A stretch of 64,000 nucleotides of DNA from Yponomeuta sedellus. Taxonomy: Eukaryota > Arthropoda > Insecta > Lepidoptera > Yponomeutidae. Shown one piece after another: positions 1 through 11,817 of the stretch (positions within the stretch are counted from its first letter, which is position 1; every line of letters starts with the position of its first letter). The notes under the pieces were generated by a model. The model saw only the letters and a list, made by a program, of their open reading frames with translations. It searched no databases and was not told the origin of the DNA. Location of the stretch: assembly GCA_934045075.1 (NCBI GenBank), contig OW203723.1, positions 24,579,615 through 24,643,614 of the forward strand, given 5' to 3'. The position numbers were made by a program, and so were the translations under genes.

Positions 1-351
1 AAACTAATTACAAAGTTTGCAAAACATACCTACTTTAAATCGCACATATAAATTCCTATTTGCCTCTCTTCCATGTGTGAGAATACGTATTTTCTTTCAA
101 GCTTTGCAAGCGTGGAAATGCAGATTTCCGGTTTTCACGTCCCGCCTCTGCCTCCATGGAAATCTTCCTCGGTACCTACCCTCTCACACGTAGACCGCTT
201 CCAAGCTATTTAGGTCGCTTCTCGGCCCACGCTTGCATATAGAGGGTGACTGAAAACATACGACATATTCTGGGAAAGTCGGTATTTTGAGCCGCATTTA
301 TTTTTATTTTATTTTAAAAGGTACACGTACAAGTAAACCTCAGAGGTATAT

Positions 352-655
352 AAATGAAACGCTACTGGCCTAGTCGAACCGAGTTATTGGAATCAGTCAC
401 TTGAGTTAAGCAACAAAAGGCGCGGTCAGATGCAGGATTGATGACCGTCCCGTGACTGCCGCTAGTGCCATTTTTTCGAGCGCTTCCGTGCTTCGCAAGG
501 CAAGTTAAGTCGTTGATAACTTCTGACAGTAAGGCACGCCACTGTCTTACGAACCTCCATCAACCCGGACTTGGCCCCCGTGGTGGAGTATGGCCTAACC
601 TTGCTGCGATGCAGGAAGAGACCCGTAGATACCCCAGCAGTAGGATTATCAAGAT
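352..655 (+). mobile_element. SINE-5S (5S rRNA-derived SINE)
   Basis: Head TTAAGCAACAAAAGGCGCGG then TCAGATGCAGG..GATGACCG aligns with the 5S rRNA internal promoter region (TTAAGC...GGGCGCGG...GATGGG.GACCG). The body has CTGACAGTAAGGCACGCCAC. The middle of the body is deleted. Confidence 0.65.
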
Positions 656-1204
656 ATTCAGAAAAGAGAAAATGACCAGTACCAGCCATACGTTAATAAT
701 GCGTGCCTTACGAAGTACTGTTTTCTCGGTATCTGCTTACCTCTCCGGGTTACAGACGTGAGTTTCTGTTATGTTGTGTTTCATAGTCTATTAATATAAT
801 CTGTTTTCCTACTTGTAAATTTCTGGGTTAATCGGTAGCAATGCAGGTAGATCGAATTGTCATAGAGAACAACGTAACCAAGATTGTAGTATTGTTAAGT
901 GGGGCGCAGACCGTCTGTGTTTATACAGTTTTCACTAATCCAATAAAGATTTTGATAATAGTAGATAAGCTGTGTGTAAAAGAACACGGGAATTAGAGCA
1001 AACTTTATGTGCTATATAGATTATGCTATTTTTTGTATTAATTAGAAACAACAAACATTACCGGTATTTGAAAAGACACAGTCACTGCTTGTTACCAATA
1101 TTTCAGGTTGTTATACGGTTTTTTCACAAATCCTTAAATACGTCTTTCCGAACTGTTATTTACTACTTTTGTTTTTCATGGATATACATTATATTACATT
1201 TTTA
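656..1204. other. no recognised feature
   Basis: AT-rich, no conserved coding signal; 1-351 likewise shows nothing I can name. Confidence 0.5.
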
Positions 1205-1390
1205 CATAGCCTATATACGTCCCACTGCAGAGCATGCCTTCTTTTAGAAAAAGAGAGTACGGGCTTAATAGGCTTGCTAGGCTCGAAGAAAAAGATTTTG
1301 AGGAAATCTGAATGTCTGAGGTGTTTATCTACCTCAGTGCCTAAAATTTCCAATCCGCGTTGGGCATGCCTTGTGATTAAGCCCATACTT
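1205..1390. mobile_element. tRNA-SINE tail with an inverted junction
   Basis: 1205-1267 is the antisense end of the tail and 1300-1390 the adjoining tail part in the other orientation (GAGGAAATCTGAATGTCTGA ... CCAATCCGCGTTGGGC). On the - strand this is an inverted inner part joined to a normal 3' end. Confidence 0.5.
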
Positions 1391-1699
1391 CATTATTTTA
1401 TTAGATAAAAATTTACCTGCCTTATAGTACTTAATGCTGTTTGATAGATAATGCATATAGAAAAACAATACAATTTAATGCAATGTAGGTAGCTCATTTT
1501 CAAAAGTTTTTTCCGTCGTAATTCTTTTAGATTAAATAGAAATTCCTCTAACTGTAACATTATTGGATCGTAATGTAATTTTTGGTAAGTGATGTTTATG
1601 GAAATAGTAAACTCTACATATCCAAAAACATAAGTCTACGAAAGAATTCCTAAAAATGTTGTACAACACAATGTAAAATTGAGGTATTTGAGTGATCTA

Positions 1700-2560
1700 A
1701 ATCACTCGTGAGAGGAGTGACTGACAAAATTGGGAGTATTTTGAAAAGCGCCTCAATCAGAACCATCTACCTGCCGCCAATAAAGATACACCAATTCATG
1801 CGAAGTGTCAAGCACAGGATTCCCTTACAAGAGTATACAATCTTGACTATGAATGTGGTTCCTCATACATTGGTCAAACGAAGCGTACCATAGCTGAGCG
1901 GGTGAAGGAACATATCGCGGATGTGAAACATAAGTGCTCTGGTAGATCTGCAGTCAGCGAGCATACACTTAGCGGTACCAAACACTTTAAACATTTCGAT
2001 AAAGTTAAAGTTCTAGTCTGAGAAGACCGTTTCTTCCCTAGAATGATACGCGAGGCAATAGAGATCCGTCGGCATCCAAATTTTAATAGAGATCGTGGTT
2101 GGAACATACCGGTAGCATGTGAACCAGTGCTTAAGTGCATGAGACCCCCTTGCTAGAAGTGTGACTGTAGAGTAAAAAATAAATTTAATTTCAATTAATA
2201 ATCAGTATTTTTAAGTTCATGTAAAGTAATTAGTTTATAAATTTAATTTTAACTTCAATTACTAATAATCAATATTGTTGACTTTATATCAAAAATAATT
2301 GGTTTGCCTATTTTGGAATAGTTTTATGTTGTTTTCCGTAATCTGAAATAAATGTTTTGTATTTTGTATTTTTGGAACGTAACTTCATAATTAACTTTTG
2401 TAATTTTTGCCGAGGGTAGTAAACTTTCCGTTAATGCTTTCTAAAAGACGCCCGTCACCTCAGTCATCCGGGACCACGGCACCTGAAAAAGTGCCGAAAC
2501 GTTGGAAAATTGCAAAAATGTAATAAACGAGCATAAATCCGTGTAAAAACAGTTTTTATC
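1700..2560 (+). pseudogene. degraded Penelope-like element, same family as PLE-2
   Basis: Encodes the linker IRTIYLPPIKIHQFMRSVKH then RIPLQ, loses frame at a small deletion near 1830, then continues as SYIGQTKRTIAERVKEH; a TGA follows GTC near 2018. The 3' tail (CACGGCACCTGAAAAAGTGC, then CGAAACGTTGG at ~2470-2515) matches PLE-2. A 14-bp inverted match (TCACTCAAATACCT) borders it at 1681-1696 and 2563-2577. Confidence 0.75.
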
Positions 2561-2589
2561 ATCTAACTCACTCAAATACCTTGGCCCTT

Positions 2590-2730
2590 AGGCCAGTTTC
2601 TGAATTGAGAATTTCGTTAAGTCAATAGTTAACTGTAGTGCTGTCTCTGCAGATTTCTCAGTAAAGACCGTGACAGAACATTACTTAAGTATAGTTACTT
2701 AGTGAAGTTCTCAATTCAGAAATCGGCCCT
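2590..2730. mobile_element. MITE-1 copy (GGCCRGTTTCTGAATTGAGA ends)
   Basis: Ends AGGCCAGTTTCTGAATTGAG and CTCAATTCAGAAATCGGCCCT are inverted repeats of about 30 bp. Copies: 10619-11018 and 58648-58858. Confidence 0.65.
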
Positions 2731-4439
2731 ATACATGCCTAATTTTTACGCCTAGTAATAGCAGTGAGAAGCAAAATTATGGTCTAAATTGTATGATTGT
2801 CCGACTTATATGATTTTAATTCGAGAAACGTTATTTTCTTACAACATTCGCGTTATCGTCGTGTCGTTTTATCGTCCGACATTGTCAGTGTAGTGTCACG
2901 CAACCCTAACTTGTAAATTACTTTTAATTAACAATTAGCACACCCACTTATTACTGGAAAAATCGCGGGAAAACGGCGGCGTTTCCCGTGATTCACTAAA
3001 ACTATGATAACTTTTCTAATATACGTCTGATTTCAGTTTCGTAAAGAGTTTTGTAATCATGGTGAAATTTCCCTTCTCATAAGCTAAAGGTTTATCTAAA
3101 AGAACTAGAAAAAGTGTATCAAAGAGCAGTACAAAGTTGAGTGCAAAGTTTTGCACAAAATTTGAAACTCGGAAAACCTTCGAGATATTTTGAGAGAATT
3201 TATTCACTTTTTCGCGTGTATTTCACTTGAAATGGTATGATTACGATGAAAATATAAGATTAATAATTAATAAAACCTGACCTAACTCAGAGTCGCTTTG
3301 TGATGGCTGATTGAGGGTAGTCTGAAACCTTGTCAGCCGAAGATGCGAACCAGCCAGCCAGGGTACCAGCCATTAGACTTCTCGTGACGATAGATAAGTA
3401 TATTTACGCTCGTGACCACAATGACTGTAACGTCGTCGAAACGTCGAGGTAAAATAGCAATAAATTACTACGCGATTAAGCCCCGAAAATATTCTAACTA
3501 TATATTCGCGTTAATTTTTATTGTTCTGACATCACACACGACTTATTTTATTTTATTACTTTTGTTCGAATCACTTATGACGTCACTAACTATAACAATT
3601 TCTATAAAAAAATACTTTGAGAAAAGCATTATCAAGATATTCAGAAAAGAGAAAAATTTACAGTACTAGCCAATACCAGACTACCGTCTGGTATAATAGA
3701 AAAATGTGCCTTAGCGAAATATGTCATATCAAATTGCGTAAGTTTTAGGTAACCCTGTATCTGCTTTCACGTATATACTGCGTCGCTGGGCTCCAAACCA
3801 CGTTGGTTAGTTAATTAATTTACAGTGAACTTCAAACTTTGAATGGGAACAAGCGAAAGTGCTTTTAAATTGTGTTTACTAAAACAAAACAATCTTCTAT
3901 TTATTTACCCAGACCATTAATGAAAAAGTGCCTACGTAAGTACATACATGGTGTCGCATTTTACGTGGTCTAAAAAAAAATTCATACTTAGATGGGGCTT
4001 ACCAAGGGCTATTCAAAAAACCCCCATGTATGTTCAGCCAAAGTAAATAGTTTTTGAGATATAATTTTAAGTCGTATTTTCAACACGTTGCCCAGAATTT
4101 AATAAAAAAAAAATCTCTCTAACTATTAGGCCTAGGGCCCTTTTTTCTTTTAAAGATACACAATAAAGAATGCTTCTTTAAATTAAATATTTGCGCTTCT
4201 ATCGCGCAGTAGTAGGCAAAGACTATTAGGGTTATTTATTAGACGATTAGATCAAGACAAGGTATTTTGTACAAAATAGCAAAGAAACTCCGACTTATTG
4301 AATAAACATTGGGCAAGAAAGTCCACTGTTTGGTACCGTCTTCACGCCCAATCTCTCCTGCCGGTCTCGTCCACAGCCCTTCTTAGGCATTCCATACGAT
4401 TCACTTTGGCATCAACCTATGTAATATTATAATAGTTAT
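2731..4439. other. mostly unrecognised intergenic or intronic DNA
   Basis: Apart from the short repeat at 3405-3510 I see no coding signal or clear repeat. Short open frames here (e.g. 3412-3669) are low-complexity and unsupported. Confidence 0.5.
3405..3510 (+). repeat. dispersed repeat with GTCGTCGAAACGTCGAGG core
   Basis: Has the pattern CTCGTGACCAC...GTCGTCGAAACGTCGAGG followed by an A/T-rich tail with GCGATTAAGCCCCGAAAA. The GAAACGTCG box resembles Penelope-like tails. Only this short tail is seen. Confidence 0.35.
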
Positions 4440-4573
4440 AAACTGTTTGTGTCTGCATGTTAGTCCAGTATATTATTACAGTCTATGTTAGTTAAGTGTA
4501 AGTATTTAAATCTTCCGTTCTATGTTGCCATTCATATTGTATGGTCTATTTGGTGTTATGGTTTATGAATAAA
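4440..4573 (+). mobile_element. possible retroelement 3' tail feeding the (TACC)n array
   Basis: AT-rich segment ending GGTTTATGAATAAACATT with a polyadenylation-like AATAAA directly before the tetranucleotide run. No coding part seen. Confidence 0.35.
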
Positions 4574-5129
4574 CATTACTTATTTACTTACTTACCTACC
4601 CACCTACCTACCTACCTACCTACCTACCTACCTACCTACCTACCTACCTACCTACCTACCTACCTACCTACCTACCTACCTACCTACCTACCTACCTACC
4701 TACCTACCTACCTACCTACCTACCTACCTACCTACCTACCTACCTACCTACCTACCTACCTACCTACCTACCTACCTACCTACCTACCTACCTACCTACC
4801 TACCTACCTACCTACCTACCTACCTACCTACCTACCTACCTACCTACCTACCTACCTACCTACCTACCTACCTACCTACCTACCTACCTACCTACCTACC
4901 TACCTACCTACCTACCTACCTACCTACCTACCTACCTACCTACCTACCTACCTACCTACCTACCTACCTACCTACCTACCTACCTACCTACCTACCTACC
5001 TACCTACCTACCTACCTACCTACCTACCTACCTACCTACCTACCTACCTACCTACCTACCTACCTACCTACCTACCTACCTACCTACCTACCTACCTACC
5101 TACCTACCTACCTACCTACTTACTTACTA
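4574..5129 (+). repeat. (TACC)n tetranucleotide array, ~550 bp
   Basis: Pure TACC/CCTA units from about 4603 to 5120 with TTAC-type degenerate edges. It follows AATAAACATTACTTATTTAC, which looks like a retroelement 3' tail from which the array probably grew. Confidence 0.95.
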
Positions 5130-5204
5130 AATTCAAATAAAACCAAAGTATGTCTTTTAGGACGAGTGTTTGCTAAACGTATTTCACAGTTTGTTAGCTT
5201 TTAG

Positions 5205-5400
5205 AATATACCTCGGCTACTATCGTATGGAATCCGATATATTCGTGTAATAGAAATATCGGAACTAGTATGACACTTAACTTTACATAACTTTTCAAAA
5301 TAGTAAAGAAAAGTTTTATACAAAGCAGGAAGTAGTATTACACTCGTGTGCTTTCGGCGAAAACCGAAGCTTACTCTAGAGCTCGAGGTATATTCAGACT
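5205..5400 (+). repeat. repeat shared with the FLVCR intron edge (copy 1)
   Basis: About 195 bp matching 25888-26078 (CGGATATATTCGTGT.ATAGAAATATCG, GAAAAGTTTTATACA, ACACTCGTGTGCTTT). Confidence 0.6.
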
Positions 5401-5554
5401 GTACAACAAAGTCGGTAATAGAGTTTCTTTGAAAAAAAAAAACTATAAAAACAGATTTCGGCAGAAGTGCTATCCAGTAGCCTAGGCTCTAAAGGTTCTA
5501 ATAGTATGTTAGCAAAAACGTTTCTTTTTTTGTTTAAGTTCCAATTTGACCTAA

Positions 5555-5665
5555 GTAAAGTGGCCGGCAAACAGTGGATGAGACTAGCGCGAGATCGTGC
5601 TGGTTGGCGTGGAAATGAAGAGGCCTATACCCAGCAGTGGGGTTTACCGGGCTGATGATGATGAT
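5555..5665 (+). pseudogene. LINE coding tail ending in a GAT run
   Basis: Reads VAGKQWMRLARDRAGWRGNE then EAYTQQWGLPG-stop, followed by GATGATGATGATGG. W.R.A.DR..W...EEA..QQW is the usual end of many insect LINE ORF2 proteins. Confidence 0.6.
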
Positions 5666-5669
5666 GGTT

Positions 5670-6711
5670 TCCAATTTACCTACATTTTGACTAAGTAATT
5701 TCCACACTTTTACAGTGGAACGGTAGAGTTACATATTCAAAATCTGGAGAAGCAGTAAACTCGTGACGATACCCGAAAGTTTTACAAAGCTGCTGACATT
5801 TGTCATGATTTTGGACAAGTTTAATGAAAACAGAGAAACATTTGAACATTCTGGCATTGGATTGCATTGATATTAAAAGTATTATATAAAATAGGAGGTG
5901 CCATTGTCGTCATTCAAAAGTAACCGTTCGTTAAGTTGGCATCCCTGCGACAAAGTATGGCAGGGTGTATCGAATAGTTGGGAAAGTCAGAATTGTGGCT
6001 GGCTCACTTTTACTGTATTCTCGGTGGAGGAAACATATCCTAACAATTTCGTGTTGACGGTTAGCGATCTCCATATTCTCAACTGATCACGAGCCTGGGG
6101 GGTAGCGATTCTACTGGCTCGATAAACGTATACTTCACAAACTATTTTTTCTTAACTAATTTCTTCTTAAAGCTATAGACATTTGTTTAGTAGTTTCCCC
6201 TGAATAATACTGGGCAGCCACAAAATACTTTGGCCAGATCCCAAACTAAGTTTCTCTGGCCTACAGTAACTTTCAAGGGCATCCAGAAGATGACTGATCA
6301 AATTGATCATAAAACTTTTAGTACTATATAGAGAACACTTAGGGAGGATTCTTGCGATGAATAATAATAAAATAACGTGTATGACTTGAAGAACACTATA
6401 TTTATTTAAAGTGCAGAAATAAAACTGACCCAATAAACAGGTCAAATAAAAATTGGCAAGGTAAAACGTGTCAGTGAATGGGTAAACTAATTTAAAAATT
6501 TAATTCAAATATGTTAAATGTAGAATGAAAGAGTTATCAATAATGGTGTAAAGAGGTTGCAACTTCACATAGTGATATGATCGTATGACTTTATGGATGA
6601 AATTGACATTTCGAGCCGATCAATATCAAACAAAGTTACTGTGCACGCAGTCGTAGGAGAATAGGAGAGTGAAACAGTTAAAGTACAAGTCAAACTTGAC
6701 ATGTTGAGGGT
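5670..6711. other. no recognised feature
   Basis: AT-rich; no exon-like segments with splice sites and no clear repeat boundaries. 7096-7436 and 7860-8357 are similar. Confidence 0.5.
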
Positions 6712-6905
6712 AGTCTCTCGTTGGTTTAGCAGTTAACACGGTTGACTACCAAAAATAGAGGTCGTGTGTTCGTTTCTCACTGTAGGCCGCCGTACTGGAA
6801 TTGCATAAATGGACACAGTGTGATGCACACTTACACACCTATGTGATTCCATGTTTGTGATGTCTTTGCCTGGTTCCCATAGCGTCCTAGTTTGGGACCG
6901 GGACT
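6712..6905 (+). mobile_element. old tRNA-derived SINE
   Basis: Weak tRNA-like head (CTCGTTGGTTTAGCAGTTAA ... GTCGTGTGTTCGTTTCTCAC), then ATTCCATGTTTGTGATGTCT and GGTTCCCATAGCGTCCTAG, the tail shared with the copies at 22975 and 23300. Confidence 0.5.
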
Positions 6906-6964
6906 AATGAATGAGTTGTGTGGAACTTTTGGAGTAATTAAATTTTATAAATTTTAAGTAAACC

Positions 6965-7095
6965 GACATAATATTCACATACAGGCACATGCATTGCTTC
7001 TGGCCACACACTAGGAAACCCTGTGTCGTAGGAACCAGAAACAGTGACATCACAAACATGTAAACATCCAAGACATGGTTTTTTTTTAACACATA
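6965..7095 (-). mobile_element. tRNA-SINE tail fragment, antisense
   Basis: Complement of the tail TTACATGTTTGTGATGTC...GGTTCC..CGACACAGGGT..CTAGTGTG.GGCCAGAAGCAATG. Confidence 0.55.
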
Positions 7096-7553
7096 GGTTT
7101 TGTTAGACAGCAAGATGCTAATCGATACTGCTGTTTATAAAGATGCAAATATCTTTACGGGACCGACTGAATATACAAAATCCCATTTTGCTCTGCAATG
7201 AATATCAAATTGATATGAATGTTAAAACTTTCGCCCAACTTCCGTCATCTCGTTTAGATACCCCATCCATTTCCGCTCTACTCTATTGTCGAATCATTCA
7301 GGTAGTAATGTTGTATATCTTTTAATACATAATAAAACTGGAACGACTTCAACTTTGTGCTTTATTTATAGTATGTTTTTTTATAATAAAAACAGAAAAC
7401 TGATAAGCAGGAAAAACAACAAATATTAAACAAATGCAAATATACATAATACAACTGGCGGCCTTATTGCTAAAAGCAATTTCTTTCAAAGAACCTTATG
7501 ATGGGAAGTTGCTGAAGGAAATTAGAAAGACGTATTTGAGTGATTACGGGCCA

Positions 7554-7857
7554 GAGTGCTTAGTGCGAGTTTTTTAACTACTCGATCGCGTTAACGTAAA
7601 CTCATATTTCTACGGCATCGAGGAAGCCCCACCTAGCGACAAATATGGGAATTAAAATTGCTGAATGCGAGTTGTAATGGATTACATTGAGAAGTGAACA
7701 CGTTTACCAGTCAAAACGAATAAACGCGAGTGTGAGTTGTACTGTGACAGCGTTTTGCCAGTTCGAACGGTTAACTTACTCATACTCACTACTTAATGCT
7801 CGATTAACGCGGTAGAAGTTGTTCGATTGGATCTGTCAAACTCGCACTAAGCACTCA
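7554..7857. mobile_element. MITE-5 copy, ~304 bp
   Basis: GAGTGCTTAGTGCGAGTTTT ... AACTCGCACTAAGCACTC inverted ends; interior has CCAGTTCGAACGGTTAAC. Two closer relatives are at 52856 and 53758. Confidence 0.7.
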
Positions 7858-8357
7858 GGTAAAAATAGTCAGGTTTAGTAAGGATGTAAGCAGTGATGCT
7901 AAAAATGAGGGAAATCTCAAAAATGGGTGACGTAATTTAGAATTAAAGAAATATAAAAACTGGTGTAAAGAGGTTTGCATCGTTACAAGGTAAGTGTATA
8001 TAGGTAGGTCTTATAAAAGCAAGAGAATGATTAATACTTAAATCAGATTTTTACCGAACGCCCTAATTACATTAATTACTTTTGTGGGATATACCGTATA
8101 CAGTTGTGGGATACGGTCCCTGCTTCCGCGTGACATGCGCGTATGTGAATTTCAGTGTGCAAGAAGTTTGTTTTATAGATGAGGCGGGTTTAATTATGTA
8201 GTGGCATGCTTACTTTTTTACGATCAATGAACTAAGGTACTTATAGCGATCATAGTAATGTCATTGAACATAGCTTATACGCATTTTACTTACCAAAGGT
8301 ATATTTTCGAAAAGATAAATTCTGTTTATTATTTTAGGCTGAGTATTTAGTTTACGA

Positions 8358-8580
8358 TATACTTCGTTTTTTTTAGCATTAGAAATTTCGTAAACAAAGA
8401 AGCAGGGCACTGCTTATTATTACGTAGATATAACATCTAAAACGTAGATAAAAGCTGTATTTACTTGGCTCAACAGTGAACTAAGTAGGTATATTAAAAA
8501 AAAAATAGGCAGAAGATTTTTAGGTTGACTAGCCCTGCTTCTTCGTTTACGAAATTTCTAATGCTAAAAAAAACGAAATA
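8358..8580. mobile_element. foldback element FB-3 directly abutting MITE-8
   Basis: CGTTTTTTTTAGCATTAGAA then ATTTCGTAAACAAAGAAGCA (8367-8410) is inverted at 8530-8577. About 50-bp arms and 120-bp centre. Confidence 0.6.
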
Positions 8581-8827
8581 CAGTCTATTCATTATTACTT
8601 GTCCAATTTAGTAAACAAGATTCAAACCTTAAAATTGAGACTAGATGCCTAAACTAGATATGTTCTCGCAAATTCATGAACTATGTTTATCAAATTGGCA
8701 GCGTGTTATCTAAAGAGTGTTCCAGGTTACTTCATTTATGGAAATATGGCAGTTTTGTACTAAAAAGTCACAGTTTAAGGGGTAGAATCTTGTTTACTAA
8801 ATTGGACAAGTAAGAATAAATAGACTG
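8581..8827. mobile_element. MITE-8 copy, TA target site
   Basis: CAGTCTATTCATTATTACTT then GTCCAATTTAGTAAACAAGA, with the inverse at the right end (TTGTTTACTAAATTGGACAA ... AATAGACTG). TA flanks at 8579-8580 and 8828-8829 fit a mariner-type MITE. Confidence 0.75.
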
Positions 8828-8835
8828 TAGGTATT

Positions 8836-9110
8836 GGTGAGCTGCGGTAACCCAGCGGGTAGAACAATGGACTCGGAAGCGAGAGCCCAGGTTCGTTTCC
8901 CAGAGCGGGCATGTACCAATGACTTCGTTTTCTAAGTTATGTAGGTTCATTTACTAACCACGTAAGACATCGTGAGGAAACCTGAGTGTCTGAGGTTTTA
9001 AATACCTCAGCGCTTGAAATTGCCAATCCGTGGTGGGCACGCGTGGCAATTAAGCCCTTACTCACTCTCTAAGAGAAGGCCTGTGCCCGACAATAGGACG
9101 TTTATACGCT
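8836..9110 (+). mobile_element. tRNA-derived SINE
   Basis: tRNA-like head (TAACCCAGCGGGTAGAAC, B box GGTTCGTTTCCC), then a body with GTACCAATGACTTCGTTTTC and a shared tail (TGAGGAAACCTGAGTGTCTG ... CCAATCCGTGGTGGGCACGC). Confidence 0.65.
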
Positions 9111-9693
9111 ACATTAAAAAAAAGTTTACTAACCGTTGACTCGCCCAGACCATATTAAATTCGCGTTTGTTTTTATACCTTGTTAAATAAAATATTAGTC
9201 GAACAAAACATTGAATGAGTAATGAAGGGCCAGTAATTCAATATCACGTCGACGCTGAAAAATAATCTGGCATTTTTCTTTCCTTCAACTTCCTTACCAA
9301 TTTTTGCGCCAGCTTTTCTTTTTTTAATAAATTGAGGCCTTTGAAAAAAAAACAAAACCGGCACAAAAGAGAAATAAATTGACAGTTTAATTTTTAAATC
9401 TACAGTCGCAACAGAACAGGGATTGTCAGAAACAGCCAACGTTTCAAAATGATTTTGTTAACTCCACGAAAATCCCATTTCTCTCAACAAACTGTGTTGT
9501 ATTTTAACGGATATTTTTGCTGCCTCTGCGGAAATTTTCCCCAGTTTACGACCCCGTGTAGGTCCGGCGGCGTACCAAATAAAGTATCGCAACATGTGCG
9601 GAAAAAATACAAGCAATGCGTCCACTAATGGAAGGTCCGATTGTGATTGTGTTTTTGTTTTGTGGCAACATAACATAACAAAGACAACATAGG

Positions 9694-9760
9694 TATCAAC
9701 CCCTTGTATGTCCCCACTGCTGGGGTACGGGTGTCTTCCTGCATCGGAGCAAGGTAAACT
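9694..9760 (-). mobile_element. SINE-5S 3'-end fragment
   Basis: GTATCAACCCCTTGTATGTC, CCCACTGCTGGGGTACGGGT and CTTCCTGCATCGGAGCAAGG match the antisense end of the family. Confidence 0.5.
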
Positions 9761-9929
9761 TAATTATTAAAAATTGTCAATTCATAGTGGAATTGAGTTA
9801 GAGCACACAGGAATGACTTGGGACGACTAACGCGTTCTACGTCCTTAGATATTTGCTCATACACTGTACACTTCTACCCCTCTTGAACAGCTCGTCCACT
9901 CGTTCGTTCGCTCGTTCTCCTTCCTTCTC

Positions 9930-10072
9930 TAATGTATTAGTCCAGTTCATCCAAAGGTTGTCTGGAAGAGATCACTTTTAGTGGTAAGGCCGCCGTATGT
10001 ACTCTTAGGTTAAGAAATATCTGTGTAATTTCCATTTTTATGTACAATAAAGTGTTCACTATCTATCTATCT
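9930..10072 (+). mobile_element. LINE 3' UTR ending in (TCTA)n
   Basis: AATGTATTAGTCCAGTTCAT, CCAAAGGTTGTCTGGAAGAG, AAGGCCGCCGTATGTACTCT, then AATAAAGTGTTCACTATCTATC. Other copies are at 41750-41922, 60110-60303, and partly at 18670-18732 and 54670-54732. Confidence 0.6.
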
Positions 10073-10618
10073 CGTCAATTGAACCACTATCGACTTAAAA
10101 TTTATTTTTATCAGATACAATCTTACTCTACACTGATTTTTTACGCTGAGTTTGAGACATTTTTTGGTTATTAAACCTGGGTCCAAAAACCGTTTCAAAG
10201 CGCGTGTTTTTTTAGCCTTATCAAATCTTTACAAAAGGTTTGTAGGTAGTTAGATATTGAATGTTCACAAAGAATATAAGCCATATTCCATCCAGTAAAA
10301 AATGCCTATTTCGGAGGCAATAAGTGTGTGAATCAAGCAAAAACACCAAATATGTAAAAAACTGTTCCAAATTCAGAATTTAATAATAAGTTTCGAAAGT
10401 ATAAACTATGTCACGTATTCCATTAACGCGTGGAAAATTAACTACAATATTTATTTAACAGAAAAACATTTCTTTCCGGATAAATAACATTAACACCTAC
10501 TTATATTACGCCAGGCTGAATTCGAAATTTTTAGGGTACCTACACTAACCATACTTTGGAAATATAAAAGGTATAAAAATTTATTTTTTTGCTGCCTAAA
10601 CTTATTTTACAAGGATAT

Positions 10619-11018
10619 AGGGCTGGTTTCTGAATTGAGAATTTCACTAAGTAAATACATAAGTAACATTCTGTGATGCTCTTTTCTGGGTTATTTGAAG
10701 AAACAGCACTAAATTTAACTATTTAGGTACTTAGCGAGAAGGGAAGACGGTCGGTGGACCAGGGCAGTATCGAAGTGGTGGCCAAGGGAGGTGGAGGTTG
10801 GTAGGCAGACCATCGTGAGGTTTGCGGGTCAGAGATGGATCAGATTAGCACAGGACCGTGAGGAATGGCGCAATAAAAAGGAGGCCTATGCCCAGCAGTG
10901 GGTGGATGTGAGCTGATTATAGATAGATAGATTAGCGAAATTCTCAATTCAAAAAGTGACCCACAGCACTACAGTTAAGTATTTACTTAGCAAAATTCTC
11001 AATTGAGAAACTGGCCCT
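10619..11018. mobile_element. MITE-1 copy with nested LINE tail
   Basis: Ends AGGGCTGGTTTCTGAATTGA and TCAATTGAGAAACTGGCCCT. The interior carries the LINE fragment 10737-10925 and a repeated right-end segment (TTAGCGAAATTCTCAATTC, then TTAGCAAAATTCTCAATTG). Confidence 0.6.
10737..10925 (+). pseudogene. LINE coding tail nested in MITE-1
   Basis: Reads RREDGRWTRAVSKWWPREVE, VGRQTIVRFAGQRWIRLAQD and REEWRNKKEAYAQQWVDVS-stop, followed by a short GATA run. Sits inside the MITE-1 copy 10619-11018. Confidence 0.6.
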
Positions 11019-11210
11019 TAATCGTTTTTGCGTTTGTTTGTTACACTTTATTGCACAATAAAAACGTTATTAAAAATAACAGGTTTGTGATAAAAATCAC
11101 ATGCAAAGGCGGACTTTGTGGTATCAGGAGATGGACGTAGGTGGGAGAATAGAAATCACATCTTAGTTGTAGTGTGTCCTCGTATATTGTATGAAGTGAA
11201 CTTAAATAAC

Positions 11211-11286
11211 TGGTACGGATAGCCAGAGGTTGCGGGTTCGAATCCCGGCATGGGTGAAATTTTTAGCCTCTAAATAGGTTTTTAAA
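11211..11286 (+). mobile_element. 5'-truncated SINE-T copy
   Basis: Starts inside the tRNA-like segment (GGTACGGATAGCC), keeps the B box and ends GGTTTTTAAA. 9-bp direct repeat TTAAATAAC at 11202-11210 and 11287-11295. It supports GGTTTTTAAA as the true 3' end. Confidence 0.7.
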
Positions 11287-11584
11287 TTAAATAACATTGT
11301 GCATTTGCTTATATTCTATGTTAAGTGCTGGCTAAACATAAAGTGCAAGTTATTGTAATAATGAGGCTACACGCCTACTACACCTCCCCCGAAAGACCAT
11401 TACACCCCCGGTTTACAAGAGAAAAAAAAATTATTGCCTAAAATAATTTTTTTTTTTTTTAACATTTTTACTACAACTTATTTCAAAAGAAATTTCTTAT
11501 TTTTTACGCGTATTAGACGACAGACTCTTGTACATTAACGTAATATTAGAAAACATTTTTCAACGTCATACTTCCTACCATTTT

Positions 11585-11817
11585 AAAAACCTATTTAGAG
11601 GCTAAAAATTCCACCCATACCGAGATTCGAACCGCCCTCTGGCTATCCGTGCCAGCGCTCTTTCCAACTGAGCTAATGGGCGACTCACCGGCATTAGTGA
11701 AATTTTTAACCCCTTTACAATATTCTCTTTATACGTAAAGGCAGCTAATATTTTTAGCCTCTAAATAGGTTTTTAAAATTGTTCATAGCACGGGTTAGTT
11801 CATTAAAGAATATAATC
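11585..11817 (-). mobile_element. SINE-T copy with inverted body-box segment
   Basis: On the - strand: inverted box plus inverted body end, then leader end, tRNA-like segment and body to GGTTTTTAAAA. 15-bp direct repeat ACTTCCTACCATTTT at 11570-11584 and 11818-11832. Confidence 0.75.

Noticed and set aside
4603..5120. Insect telomere repeat
   Set aside because: The unit is TACC (4 bp), not the TTAGG/CCTAA pentamer.
4541..5140. 199-codon open frame of YLPT repeats
   Set aside because: Translation of the (TACC)n array.
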